From Kalmusia sp. IMI 367209 (Eukaryota; Ascomycota; Dothideomycetes; Pleosporales; Didymosphaeriaceae), in NCBI GenBank assembly GCA_027946365.1, contig JAPEUQ010000011.1, forward strand, positions 868,001 to 932,000: a stretch of DNA of 64,000 nt, given 5' to 3'. This document shows, piece by piece, positions 11,211 through 22,939 of the stretch; position 1 is the first letter of the stretch, and every line of letters starts with the position of its first letter. Position numbers and translations under genes: made by a program. The notes under the pieces were generated by a model. That model had not been told where the DNA came from, did not search any database, and saw nothing but the letters and a program-made list of their open reading frames with translations.

Positions 11211-13185
11211 ATGGACGACAACCTAGATATCCCCGAGGAGTCGATGCGACACATCGAGGCGTTGTTGGCAAGACATCGCCCAGACATGATTCATAGGATG
11301 TTCCAGCAGGCTATGGAGAGCCGTATGTCAATCTTGTCGGGCACGCGCGTGTAGAAGCTCACCTAGTGTAGGACGCAGCTCTGTCGCATCTTCTCATACT
11401 GCATCTTCGATATCAACGACTGGGTCGACAGGTTCCTCGTTCCGCTCTTCCGTAGCGCCATCATTTCGCACGTCCACAACAACTTCGTATCACTCGCGCA
11501 TGTCTATGCAGTCTAACCACTCAACCTCCACTTTATCGTCCACACTGTCTAGTGTAGCTCCATCAATCGCGTCTTCATCTTCATCGATATCCTCACGCTC
11601 TCGAGCGACATCGAGGCGAACGGAGCCGCGTTCCTATCCAGCATCGCTGGATCCTACACGGCCGACTCTGGATCCGACGCGCCCTGTGCCATCGGTACTT
11701 ACGCCGACATCCGAGATGGATAGCCCTATCGATGCGAAACACGAATCGTTTACGCCCACTGATGAAGATATGAGCATCGCCTCGTTCCCCACCGACAGAG
11801 GGGCCAGTCAATCAGGCGACTCGTTCATGTTTTGCACATATTGCGCCGAAGCCAAAACACTCAAAACGTTCAAGGCAAAATCAGACTGGAAGAAACACGA
11901 GATGAGGATGCATGAGACTGGAGAGGATTGGCCATGTCTAGTAAATGGTTGCAACCGGATCTTCGACCGCCAAAAAGACTTCGTGAAACACCATCAACGT
12001 TATCACTCGGGACGACCACTACCGTCTTTGACCGACATAGGTATACAATTACTGCCAAGGAGAGTATTTGGTTGTGGGTTCGATAAATGCAAAGAGGTTA
12101 GCATTGGATGGGATGAACGGTGCGATCACGTTGCTAAGCACATGAAAAATGGCGCTGTATTTGACCAGTGGAAATACTCGAACGTCATCCGTAATCTCAT
12201 CCGTCAAGAGGCACTGCACGATACGTGGAAAGAGATCATTGCATGCCTAAACGAGCGACTTCGAGAAAGTCGTTCCCAAATCAGCTGGTGCCCGGACAAT
12301 ACGAGAATATTACGACAGAAGCTCCAATGTTGTGATCTCCGACCTAGTCGAGAGGAGGTTCTGATAACAGCACTTAGCTTACGTTCTGATATATCATTGG
12401 ACCCAAGCCAACAGCAACCACCACCAGGATTCGTCGTTCCTAGCAGGGACTCGGTGCCAAATGTGGACAAGTTGTCCCGCGAACAACGCATGCACATACT
12501 AATCGGGAACCCAAATGCTTCCATCTCCCGCAGTCGGCTTACTGCAGTCAACGCTGCATTGCTTCGAGCAAGTCACTCTTCACCTAATGCATCCAACTTT
12601 GACTGTGGTGCATCGCCTTTCGATGATGGCCCTGAGCCCGACACAAATTCGCGTCGCATAAGCTACATGGACATCGACACGGCAGATAACTATATAGACA
12701 TGTCACAGCAACCCATACCCGATATGCAAATGCCTAATCCTGGTGCGCAGTCGCAATCTCAACCTCAAACCCAGCCTCCTCTAATGGAGACCGAACATCC
12801 ACAAAACCATAGCTTCGTTGACCCGGCAAAGTCGTCAAACCCGCTGGGCTTGTTCTATCCTAGTTACTTTGATGCAACCCCCCAGATCGAAGAGTCTCCT
12901 TACTACGAGCGACCTTCGCTTGGACAAATGATTTCGAAACCGCTGCAAAGGATTGGAAGCCGCTTAAGCAGACATGGTACACCAGGCACACGACCGAACT
13001 CGCAGCCAGATCAACATGCAATACCTGCCGACATGACGCCTGAATTCCAGATTCAAAGTCCTGTTCATATGGGCAGACACTTTCAGCATCATCAATCAAA
13101 CATGCACGCGCAACAATACCGCAGCGCGGATTCCCAACATCACCAACACCACGACCAACAACTTCTCTTTACGTCACCTATTTAA
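11211..13185 (+). CDS. C2H2 zinc-finger protein (paralog B)
   Basis: Two exons, 11211-11322 and 11372-13185, joined across a 49-nt intron whose removal keeps the frame; the product is about 641 residues. The short first exon encodes a helical start (MDDNLDIPEESMRHIEALL). A Ser-rich region follows, then three zinc fingers matching paralog A in order and spacing: CTYCAEAKTLKTFKAKSDWK..H, CLVNGCNRIFDRQKDFVKH..H and CGFDKCKEVSIGWDERCDH..H. The shared block after them is NVIRNLIRQEALHDTWKEI. The C-terminal half is rich in Pro, Gln, His and Ser, as in many fungal regulators, and ends in a His/Gln-rich tail. The neighbour on the left is the broken minus-strand frame; 1.8 kb of gene-poor DNA follows on the right. 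Confidence 0.82.
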
Positions 13186-15000
13186 ATTTATCTGGTTTGC
13201 CTTTTGCGTGCATTTCTTCGGTTGGATATCCAGCATGACGGGTCCTTCGCATATAGATCTTTCCTTTGTCGTTTGTTTGTTTCTTTTCTTGATACCCGTG
13301 CTTTTCGCACACCGTCTAGAGCATGTATGATATCCACACGCCAGCATAGATGTTCGCGCCAAGCGCGAAATAGCATATAGACACGTATCACGACTCCTCT
13401 AATATCGTCATCGCCAATATCTCCTGTTCCACGCCACTCCGTCAGACCACTCGCTGGGCGGTGCCACTTTTACTCATCACGGAGTTTGCAGTAGACGAAT
13501 TGCTTTATCAGGATTAGCCCATGGCAAGACACGAGAAGACACGTGCACAAACGGGCACTCCGTTTTGCTCGATCAATCACGCCTCAAGCAACCCTGACTC
13601 ACCATCCTTACTCTGTGCCAGACTTTCCTCATTCACACCTTTATCCGCCCCGTGTTCGTTGGACTAACGCTGCAGCACTACTGTATGTGCGTTGTGACCG
13701 CCCGGTGTCGCGTTCGCCTCTTACGCAGTGATCATGCATTCCGCCAACTTCTTCACGATCCCTCGCGTGCAAAGGAATGCGACCGCGTGCGAGAATTTTT
13801 GCCGGATCCAACGTGGACGACGCCGATCAGTGGTTCCTGTGTGCAATCCTCCAGGATGTTGCTTAGCTCGCTTATCTTACATGGTACCCTATATCATATG
13901 GCCATATGTGTACCAGCGTTGCACGAGCGCCCGAGGGGAATAATGTTTACCTCGAACAGCCTAGACTCTTGCGTCCGCGCCGGACACCATCAGACCTAGT
14001 TACTTGAAGTAATCCCAAAGATAGAGCTCAGGACATGGCCCTCTGTGCCAGCCACGCTTTCTACTGCGTAACCCCCCACATCCTTTCACACCGCTTGAAA
14101 ACTGAGTTTCCACATGTCACCAGATCCTTCAATGCAGTCCACCGTTGAGAAAAATATCCCACATTACGATCGCTGCCTTAGCGAGCATCATATTCGTGTT
14201 ACTAAGATATACACTACGGTAGGATTCCGTCTCGGACCCGTGCGGTGCGTGCCTTCGCTAGAAATTACCGGATCAAGCAGGCGGTCCTGTACCTGATGTC
14301 CTGGACCACGGTCGATACCCGCACCTGCATGCGTTGCTTGCAAGGCGAGGGGCGAAAAAAAGAAACTGCTCAGAGGATGAACGATCTGGTGCTTTCGCGT
14401 ATCTAATTTGGGAGGCGGTTAGGTGCGGAGAAAAAAAAAAGTGTTGGTTGCATGGTTGGTCTTGGGATTGGCACACGTGCGAGAATGGCAAAGCGTGGGT
14501 TCGTCGTTTGTGCTGGTTTTTTTGTTTCCGTTGATGCAGCTCGTGGCATGGAGTAATTCCGACAATCAGTAGAGAGCAACAGCAGTAAGTGTAGCTTGGT
14601 GCTATGCGCAGACAATGGGGGAGTCGTAGGGAATGAGCTCGCTCGATTCGATCGATCGCAGCTTAGTAGACGGACAATGGTAACGCCGGTCCCTCTCATT
14701 CTAAATATAACTTAGACGGCTTGTGACGGAGGGAAATTACAATTTCCCTCTTCTCTCGCCTATGGTTTGCCTTAGGTTAGTGGCTATCGAAGTTGCAGTA
14801 GTAGTTTTGTCAACCCACTACAGGGTCGTTAAGCCGACTACGGTTCTCGTCGCGACTTCCTTTGTCCTTGGTCTATCCATGGAACTGCGCTGTGGTTACT
14901 ATGGACTGCGCTAAACTGTCGCCGACAGCTGTATCGTAGACAGTATGCTCGTGTCGTGTTACGTGTACTTACGTGAGTCACCGTGGTATAACACGACTAT
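13186..15000. other. Gene-poor spacer
   Basis: Only short chance-like frames occur on both strands. A run of ten A residues lies at 14431-14440. No conserved motif, tRNA or repeat was recognised. Confidence 0.5.
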
Positions 15001-15290
15001 ATGTCAGATGTAGCTGAAGCAGTCAGGCATATACATTACAGAGGTGTCATTCACTGCGACATCCAGCCAACAAATATACTGATCGACAATAATCTTCACC
15101 TTACGCTAGCGGATTTTCAAGGCAATTACTTCTCCGAGAATGGTGGGGTCATATTTGTTGGTGTGGCGAGCCATGCAAATATCTCTGCCCCTGGGATGAT
15201 GAAATCGAAGCTAACCCCAAGACCGATTCTTTTGTGCTTGGGTCTATAATCTACTACATCATGAACGGCCATGAAGTCTTTCTATATTGA
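15001..15290 (+). pseudogene. Protein-kinase catalytic-core fossil
   Basis: A kinase C-lobe fragment is spread over two frames. The first reads AEAVRHIHYRGVIHCDIQPTN, corresponding to the HRD loop (here HCD), followed by LTLADFQG, where the DFG glycine is replaced. After a frame change near 15175 the match continues as PWDDEIEANPKTDSFVLGS and then IIYYIMNGHEVF, corresponding to the activation-loop end and the F-helix DxFxLG motif. It ends at TGA 15288-15290. The N-lobe, glycine loop and catalytic lysine were not found upstream. The mixture of intact motifs and a frameshift shows a decayed kinase of the fungal NPKTD-type family. Confidence 0.7.
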
Positions 15291-15949
15291 CTTGCATCTA
15301 CTATATCACTCTTTTACTATCTAGGGAGGGTGATACGCATAGTGTTATCAGCCTGCCCTGTGGCATGGTCGCAGCACTAAGTGAAGCAAGTCTAGGACAT
15401 ACTCTGCTAACGCATGCCAAATAAGAGCCAGACTTTCGGGGAACCTAATTGCTGACTTGCGAGATAGGTTCGTCCATTATCAAAATCTCGGACGATGTGA
15501 GATTAGGTCATCTCCCTAATGTCATATTATCAGGTGATCTGTCATTCAGGATTAGATATAGATGAGACTGGATGTTCGTGCCGGACATGTTAGTCTAGTT
15601 GGTTAGCTCTAGTCGGAATCTCTCTCGTCTACCACCACATCACTCATCAGAGGCTGTCGCAAGCCCCGGCGCAGGTATATATATAAACTCCCAGAAGACT
15701 AGGAAGCTATAGTAATTATCAGATACGGGACTTCCGACTATTCGACAGCCAAAGTCAAACCATCCCAAATGCCGCTTTTCTTTAAGACTTACGGATCCCA
15801 TTCACAAGGAGACCTGCCCTACATCTGTCTACACCTTCGTTCTAGAATAGACTAAGAGGAACGTTCCCGTTCCGATAGTAGTCTTTGACATTCAGACTAG
15901 GACTCAATTCTCAGGAACCACACAAGATAGCACTAGAGATGAATACTAA
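15291..15949. other. AT-rich degenerate spacer
   Basis: Stop-rich in all frames. It probably contains further decayed kinase sequence, but nothing could be aligned by eye. Confidence 0.4.
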
Positions 15950-16204
15950 ATGAGATGCTGGAGGGTTTATGATGTCGTCTATTCTATCTTCTACCTTGGT
16001 CAAAGAAGGGACGACCACCTACGGAAGATTAAGGATACCTTAGATTCAATCCTAAATGGGAAAATAAAGGAAGCTACCGAGTCCTCGAAGTGTCTTCGAC
16101 CACCATTCAATAGCTTATAAACTAGCAGTAATGAGAGGCAGAAAATCCAATCGCGCAAAAATCGTAGCGGATCTGATAGCGTGCAAGTACAAAGCATTAG
16201 AGTG
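15950..16204 (+). pseudogene. Short coding-like fragment with an internal stop
   Basis: From ATG 15950 the frame encodes a charged helical stretch (FYLGQRRDDHLRKIKDTLDS, then SILNGKIKEATESSK). It hits TAA at about 16119 and continues open in the same frame for roughly 28 more codons. The composition is protein-like, but the family is not recognised. It is most likely a gene fragment in the same decayed tract as the kinase fossil. Confidence 0.3.
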
Positions 16205-16608
16205 ATGGGGCTATATTATAAATAGGATAGTACAATTAGGGGCGTCTTCAGCTCTGCTACCCCTCCAAGTTTCTGCCTTGCGTCATAAGCTCTCCATCTC
16301 ACAATTCCACTGAAGCTTCGCTCGGAGATAGATCTTAAGGAAAATGTCGCGTCAATCGTCATGACTGCCGACGATATTTCATGAATCTCGCAAGATTTAA
16401 GTACAAAACAAAAACGCGAGTCAATGGTAAGAAATATGAATGTTTAGAGTTGGTAAGCGATCGTCGACAACTCAGTGACTCATTCACATTATTCATCATC
16501 GGGCAGGCGAGAATTACAGTCATCAGCAATCTCGTGCTTGGCTACAAAGACCTACGTGGTTGTTGGTTGGTGATACCCTGCTATATGCCTTGGTACAGAT
16601 CAACATGA

Positions 16609-19600
16609 TCACTTTTGCGCTTCCTCATCTCCCGTAGCTATTATTTCAGACGAGTTCTTCCTTCGTTTAAACACTTGGGACAATTTCCTTTCGACGAAGG
16701 CGGCCTTAAATGCAACCCAAATAAGTAGAGCCGATATGACAGTTGATATTGGGACTGTAATTTGATGAGCGGAAAGGCTATGCATCACCACAGACAGTAG
16801 AAGCCTACATATGATGGCGGAAACATAGCCAAGATCGAGTTTATCATCCACCCTCTTGTACTGGCGGATGTCGAGCTGAAACATCGTAGTCATAAAGGAT
16901 AGCGGGAGCTACGCTGCATGATTAGAAGTCTCCAACATTATTAGGTTACATACTTACGAAGATAATAGTTACAACAGTGAAGACCATTATAGTGCTTCCT
17001 TCTTTGTCAGCCTTCTTGGCTAAGGCCTCTGTTGTTTCTACCGAATTCTTGGTTTGCGCAGTAGATTCGTTGATACTCTTAGTTAGACTGGCTGTTTTTG
17101 AACTTAGTTCCAATGCTTTGTTCGAGTCAATGACGTTGTTGTGCTTGAGTTTCAAGTCGATAAGAAAGTTGACCTATGATTTTCGTCAGAATGAGCATAT
17201 TTTCTCTAGACTGGCTCTAGTACTTACTGAATTGTACGCTCTAGTCGCACGCTCTCTCATCCCTCTGATCTCCTCAATGCTGAGATTCACATGGTTTAAT
17301 AATAACCCGTCGCCGTGCTGCGCCCAGATTGTGCGTGGTCTAGCATCTTGATTGTTCTCTCGAATCACTCTCTTGTGTCTATTCTCCCCCGTAGACAGGG
17401 AAATTTTCCGGGGGTCTCTCTCTTCAGAGTCGCTCACGTCCTCACTACCTTTAGATATATTGACTTCGTCGTGATTCCGGAAATTTAGAAAGTGTACCCT
17501 ATTGCCTACCTCACCACGGATCAGGTTGAGGGCGCCATGGTTCTTAAAATCAACGAAGTCGATGCTATCACCTTCACCGTTCCCGAGCAAATTGAGGGTG
17601 CCGTGATTTCTGGTGTCTACAAACTGAAGCGTATTCCCAGAGACCTCATTGATAAAGCCGCTCCGTTGATTATACTTCATATCGCTCGATCGAATGATAC
17701 TGTCCAGATATCGGAACTCCTTCTTTTGGGCTTCGAATATAAATGCTTTGATGTTTAGCTCATCGAGCACGTCCTTGATTTCAGCAAGCCAGGAAATCTC
17801 GTCTTTGATATCTGCTAGTATGATCCTACCTTCCGGAGCTTTAGATAAATCTTGGAAATTCTTGAAAGCAGTAGCTTCCTTATGCATCTGAAAGTTCGTT
17901 AGTATTTGTACAGAGCTACGAGACCCAATTCTTATTTAATGTACAGTGTGCCACCTTCAAATATAGTATTGAGTCAAAAGACTGGAGATGCATTGTAGCC
18001 TGTGTTATGCCATATAGAACATAATTTGCGAAGACTTTCTCCGGGTATTTGACTGAAAGCTATACTATAAGGTGGTCATCTGTGCATAAAATGATTTACT
18101 GGATTTGCGACCAGCATTGGGAGTGACATACTATATTTCCAATGGCGTCCTCATACATGTCCGAGAATTGCACACCCTTATGGTCCTTACTGAGATCAAG
18201 TGTGCTCGCTGGATCTAAATAAGTGCGCGAGCACTTGGCCGCAATAAGACCAGCAAGATCATCGGCGTTGTGAACAGATCCTGGGTCATCAATCAAATGT
18301 CTCTTAATATTTTCGAGCACGTCGGTACGCCTATAGGGATCTGGATGGGTACTCTTTTCCAATTCTGCCACCCTTGGAAAGCAAGAGATGACGATGTCTG
18401 GCTTTCCTTCGGTTCCTCGTATTACCCATAGCCAAAGTTGATCTACCATACTAATGATGCTTGATGGAAGACCTTTGCTTTCTTGATAGCGGGTCGCAAC
18501 CTGGGAATCATCCCGACTCTCTGTGCTTTGCAATGTGTGGTAATAGTACTGGTCAAGCGTGCGCCGAATGTGTAGCGAGTGAGGGGTGTCATTAGAGTAC
18601 GTACCCACCAGCTCTGTTTCAGCTAGTTCCTTCGATGTTCCCAATGCGCTTTCCTTTGTTTCTAAGGCGCGCTGACGCTCCAATCTCATGGAATTGGCAT
18701 CCCAGTGGAGGAAAGGGATGAACAATACTAGATTAGGAGATGATACCAGCTTCCTTGGCCCCTTCGTACCGTCATACAATGACGTTGTCGCTTCATTTCC
18801 GAAATATTGACAATGCGGGCGCATGAACCTTGCGTGTGGCTTTCCAGTTGCTCCACGATGCTGTCGACGCACCCACCGCTCTGGTGTCAAAATTTGATAG
18901 GCTTTCGCAGGCTGTTCATACAGCTTTAGCATCAGAACTTCAACCCACAGCATATTGTTCGCTGGAAGGTGAAGCCATCGGAATTGTTCTCTTTCAGTGA
19001 CCGCCTTTGGAAAGGTGGGATCACTTAACAGCTCCTTAACTGATTTCTGTACGACAAGACGATTCAGACCAGCTACCGTGTCTTCAAACAGAACAACTGT
19101 TGCAATGAAACTGCAAGCGATCTTTTCTTCGACTTCCTTTAGTTTTTCGGCAAGTCTTCCCTCCTCATTTGCTTTGGTCAACATTCCCAAGATGGTATGT
19201 GCCTTGTCGGCTAGCTCGTCCGCTAGTTTGTCAGCTAGTTCGCCGACAAGTTTAAATGGAGTAGAGCCATCAATATTTGGTTTTCTTGTATCAGCTCCAA
19301 GATCAAGTAGCGCTTTTACAACAGCCTCGTGCCCCTCTTTGATGCTAATACATAGTGCTGTATTGCCTTCATGCGTTGAGTCTCTGTCTGCACCTGCTCT
19401 CAGCAGTATTTCCACTATTCTTGTCCAGCCCTGCCTTGCCGCAATGCAGAGAGGAATACTATATTCGACTTCCGGATTATAAACCCGGTCGCTTTCCATC
19501 AATATGGTCAAAAGATTGACCCAGCCTTCTGCAGCAGCTTTGTTGAGCCAATACTCGAGAAACTTCGACGACAATCCCATGATATTTGACTCATCCAAAA

Positions 19601-20666
19601 GCTCGAAGGCCTTCTTAACAAGAACAAGTAAAGTCTCCACGTGGCTCTTCTCCGATGCGATAGATATCGGACAGCCCTCTAAAGTTCTGCTTGGGTTCTC
19701 GAGGACCGGAGGGTACGAGGGCCGCACTAGCTCGCCTTTTACGTCCGCTTGGATATGGGGCCTTGCTAGGAGGTACTCTACGACGGTTGATTGACCTGAT
19801 CTAGCAGCCCATCCAAGTGCCGAGTAATGATTATAATCTTTTGTCCAAGCTGCCCCTTCATCTAGCAGCAATGCAACCATATCTAGCTGACCGCGCCTCG
19901 CAGCCCACAGCAGCGGTGTTCTTTTCTCATTATCATACTTATTGATATTGGCACTCCCCAACAAAATCTTAGCAGTCTCGACTTGCCCGTTTCCCGCAGC
20001 CCAGGATAATGCTGTTCTTCCGGAACTATCAACGTCATCTGCACCGGCTATGGACTTCGAAAGCAATTGTTGCAGGACATCGGACCATCCATGCGCTGCT
20101 GTCCAAATTGCAACTGATATTGGCGACTGGAAGCCGAGAAGTAAATCTTGGATGGTCCCTTTGAACTTCCTATGTGGATGAGGGTGTTGAATTTTAGAGG
20201 TGTAACTCCCGGATGCTGTATCAAGAGATGCAAGGGTACGAATAGTAATTGACTTCTTGGATACATCAAATCGTGGACGTAGTAGTATGGCAAAGGCAGA
20301 TTGTCTTGATATTCCTTTTGTAATCCATTGGACGCCGCTAGGCAGTATAGATTGTTTAATGCCATACTCTTCCTCCTCTTGCTTGGAAATTGTTTGATAT
20401 ACCACATCAGCTCCATATAGTGGAGATGATGTTGTAAAGAACACAGCCGCGTTGTCAATCTCTACCTTCTCTATCACATCTTCAGGAGGAGCGATGTCCA
20501 TACGTAGCTCGAGGATGGGAGTTGTTACACGCAATACAACCAGATATAGACTTTCATCTGGTGTGTCAGTAATCTGAGAGTAAATTTTTAACGTAAAGCT
20601 ACCGAAGGAATCGGTTGATTTTTTTGAGATCGGCTGAAAATCTCTATCAGAGGCTGTCAATGCCAT
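16609..20666 (-). CDS. Ankyrin-repeat protein with C-terminal CorA-like membrane domain
   Basis: Four exons in full phase: 20666-18132, 17887-17228, 17173-16958 and 16908-16609, giving about 1236 residues. The start is the ATG before ALTASDRDFQ; the frame is open 34 codons further, but that part looks non-coding. Residues from about 180 hold ankyrin repeats (SSGRTALSWAAGNGQVETAK; KRTPLLWAARRGQLDMVALL; GNTALCISIKEGHEAVVKAL). The second half matches the fungal CorA-like family: PHARFMRP, LHIRRTLDQYYYHTL, MVDQLWLWVI, EIKDVLDELNI, then TIMVFTVVTIIF joined over a 49-nt intron to LPLSFMTTMFQLDI, and a last hydrophobic helix. This architecture is typical of fungal proteins annotated as ankyrin/Mg2+-transporter-like. 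No GMN motif of true CorA channels was seen, so transport is unproven. The first intron (17888-18131, 244 nt) is long and has a perfect TACTAAC branch site; a small extra exon inside it is possible. Confidence 0.88.
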
Positions 20667-21503
20667 AGTAACGAAATGGTAAGCAAACAGCTGTATTCGA
20701 CTTGAGCGTCGTGACGGATGTATTGCCCCGTAAATGCCGCAATAATTTGAGCTTAGGAACTGGATCACAATGACAGTACAGCTGCGGCTGAATCTTTATA
20801 CTTGGTAAGCGTTGCCGCTTTAAGAAGGCGACCATGATAAGCAGTGTTATCTCGTTTAGAATATTGAAGGCGTTTGATGTACGATGTGGTTGGTTCTGGG
20901 ACCCGGCTGCAGATGCATGCGTTATTGGGGTGCAGTCACGCTGTCCATGTAGGAACGTGTGGGGGGTGATGGAGTGGGGCACGCGAAGGCGGGAAAGAGC
21001 CCACACCATGTTGTACAAGCCTTGTATACCACAGTAATTATTTTTGACAGACAATTGGAGATGCGCAACCGCCTTGAAAGCATTAGTGTACGTACGACTA
21101 CCTACTTATTTAAGTCCAATCTTGCAACGATCTCACTTAGTAGTCATTCGACGCAGAAGAGGTTCCGTACCTGGCATATTGTCACAACTAAACTCACTTT
21201 ATGGTAAAACATCCTCTACCTAGGGTTCGCGTAGAATTATTTCGTGAGAAAGATGCAAAAATTCGAATTGGAAATGATTGCGTGCCTGAGTTTTGGGAAT
21301 AGGGATTCGCACTCATGGTAGCTCCAGCCTACCGCTTTCCAGCCATGAGCGCCAAATTCAATCTCTCATCGATTCTTCACACCAATCATGTCTAAACATA
21401 TTGGTTTCTTTCTATCGAAGCAGTAGTAAAACTACCTCGTCCTCGGAGAAGATATAGGTCCAAAAAAAAAGGGGTAAATAACAAGTGCACAGCACCCTCT
21501 ACG
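20667..21503. other. Promoter side of the ankyrin/CorA-like gene
   Basis: No gene is seen. The DNA grows AT-rich towards the tRNA gene. Confidence 0.5.
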
Positions 21504-21591
21504 GGGTCTTACCGCGATTCGAACGCGGGGCCTCTCGCAAGTTTGCTCAGGTGCTCCCTAAGCGAGAATCATACCTCTAGACCATAAGACC
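21504..21591 (-). tRNA. tRNA-Pro(AGG) with intron
   Basis: On the minus strand a complete cloverleaf can be folded. The acceptor stem is GGTCTTA with TAAGACC and discriminator C at 21504. The D-arm contains GGTCTAGAGGTATGA. The anticodon stem is CTCGC/GCGAG with loop TTAGGG..T (anticodon AGG). The T-arm is CCGCG/CGCGG with TTCGAAT. A short intron of about 16 nt sits one base 3' of the anticodon, the canonical position for nuclear tRNA introns. AGG (read as IGG after A34 deamination) decodes proline codons. Confidence 0.92.
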
Positions 21592-22047
21592 TGATTGGCT
21601 GGATGACGACCAACGTTGTGGATTAGATATATAGCAATGTGTTGTCGTGGATGAAGAGGACGATATTCACAATATGTTGACCGAATACTTTCAGTTTCAA
21701 TGAAAATGAGGAGGGAACTCTATTCGTGAGTAAAGTAAAAATCTTCAGTTGCGGTGACCGTTGCTAAATTTACCCTGCAAACAGTGCGGGAACTAGCGAG
21801 TCATGTCTTGCTCAATCCTCGAACGAGCCCCTCTACGGCCCACCCCCAAGTCTTGACAATGGCTAATATCTCTCTAGATTCAAGCTCCACAATTTCAGCA
21901 ATCTAGCTATAATGCAGCTGCCTCGATATGTGTCCAGGTGTCAGTAGCTAACCAATTGATCTCCTCACGAATCAAAGCCAAGCCTCCATCGTAGGACACT
22001 AGATGTATTGTCCTCCTGGACGCCAAATTTCGACCGTTCTGCCGTCC

Positions 22048-22415
22048 TCATTGTAGAACGAAAGGCCAACTACTTCCAGATTTGTTGGCATATTCCTCGA
22101 TGGTAAATTTCATTAATTTCTCGAGGTCTATTAGGAGATACTCGGTCATTATATCAGGACTATCTTTGGTTGTTTCGGCTACCTCGAAGGGTATATATGT
22201 AACTTTTTGAAGGCTACATGTGCTCCTAACTCGAAGTCTCTCCAATGCGGACTCATTTGAATGATACACTGGGCGCAAGCATAACTTGCGCCAAGGTCTT
22301 CTCGAGATTTGATTCGTCTATTCTGGCGAGATTGTTTTCGTCAAAATCATTCATTATGTTTCGAACACTCTGTACGATGGTGCCCGTAGTCAAGTGCAAT
22401 AGCTGGATTGATTTG
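22048..22415 (-). pseudogene. Frameshifted coding remnant
   Basis: A coding-like minus-strand frame begins near 22415 (SIQLLHLTTGTIVQSVRNIM, then ARIDESNLEKTLAQVMLAPS) and stops by TGA near 22254. The adjacent frame, open down to 22048, continues with charged helical sequence (LIDLEKLMKFTIEEYANKSG). The gap between them is too short for an intron, which suggests a frameshift. The helical N-terminal-domain style resembles fungal STAND or SesA-type regulatory domains, but I cannot assign it. Confidence 0.35.
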
Positions 22416-22668
22416 GGAGTATTAAATTATAGTTTATCTTTAGAGCAAGTCTATGGTAGGATTACTAACTTTATGGTAGAGCACATAAAGTATCGTAAGC
22501 CCCTGAACCCGGGGAAGTGTGTAAGCATGTGTCGCGTTTCATCGAGACCTTTGACACGACAGTGATCACGGCGTCTACAGGGGCCGTGAAGTGCTACTCT
22601 TAGCATTCTTGTGATACAAAGCTAGACTGTGATTGTCTTCGGAATAGTAATCACCCCCAGTGTACTAT

Positions 22669-22938
22669 TCATGCAAAATCGCATAGCAATTCCATAGTCA
22701 CGTCAACGTAATGTTCCGTTGCTCCCTCCTCTTTGGCCGTCGCTCTGATATACCAGATCATTGCAACGATGTATATAATTGTCAATTTTACGACTCTGCT
22801 AGTGACAAGTACCTTTTTTTGCGAATCAGTGCCTGGGACATGTATCCGACTATCTGAAGACATTGTATCCGCAGCTAGCCATATTCTTAAGTCTATTCTT
22901 GACGTTGTCTTCAGGAGTTTGTTGGAGCTGCGAAGCAA
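22669..22938 (-). other. Open frame with one predicted membrane helix, unassigned
   Basis: An 89-codon minus-strand frame contains a hydrophobic segment (VVKLTIIYIVAMIWYI) between charged flanks. It may be the 3' part of the same decayed gene family as the fragment at 22048-22415, or chance. No start or partner exon was found. Confidence 0.25.
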
Positions 22939-22939
22939 T

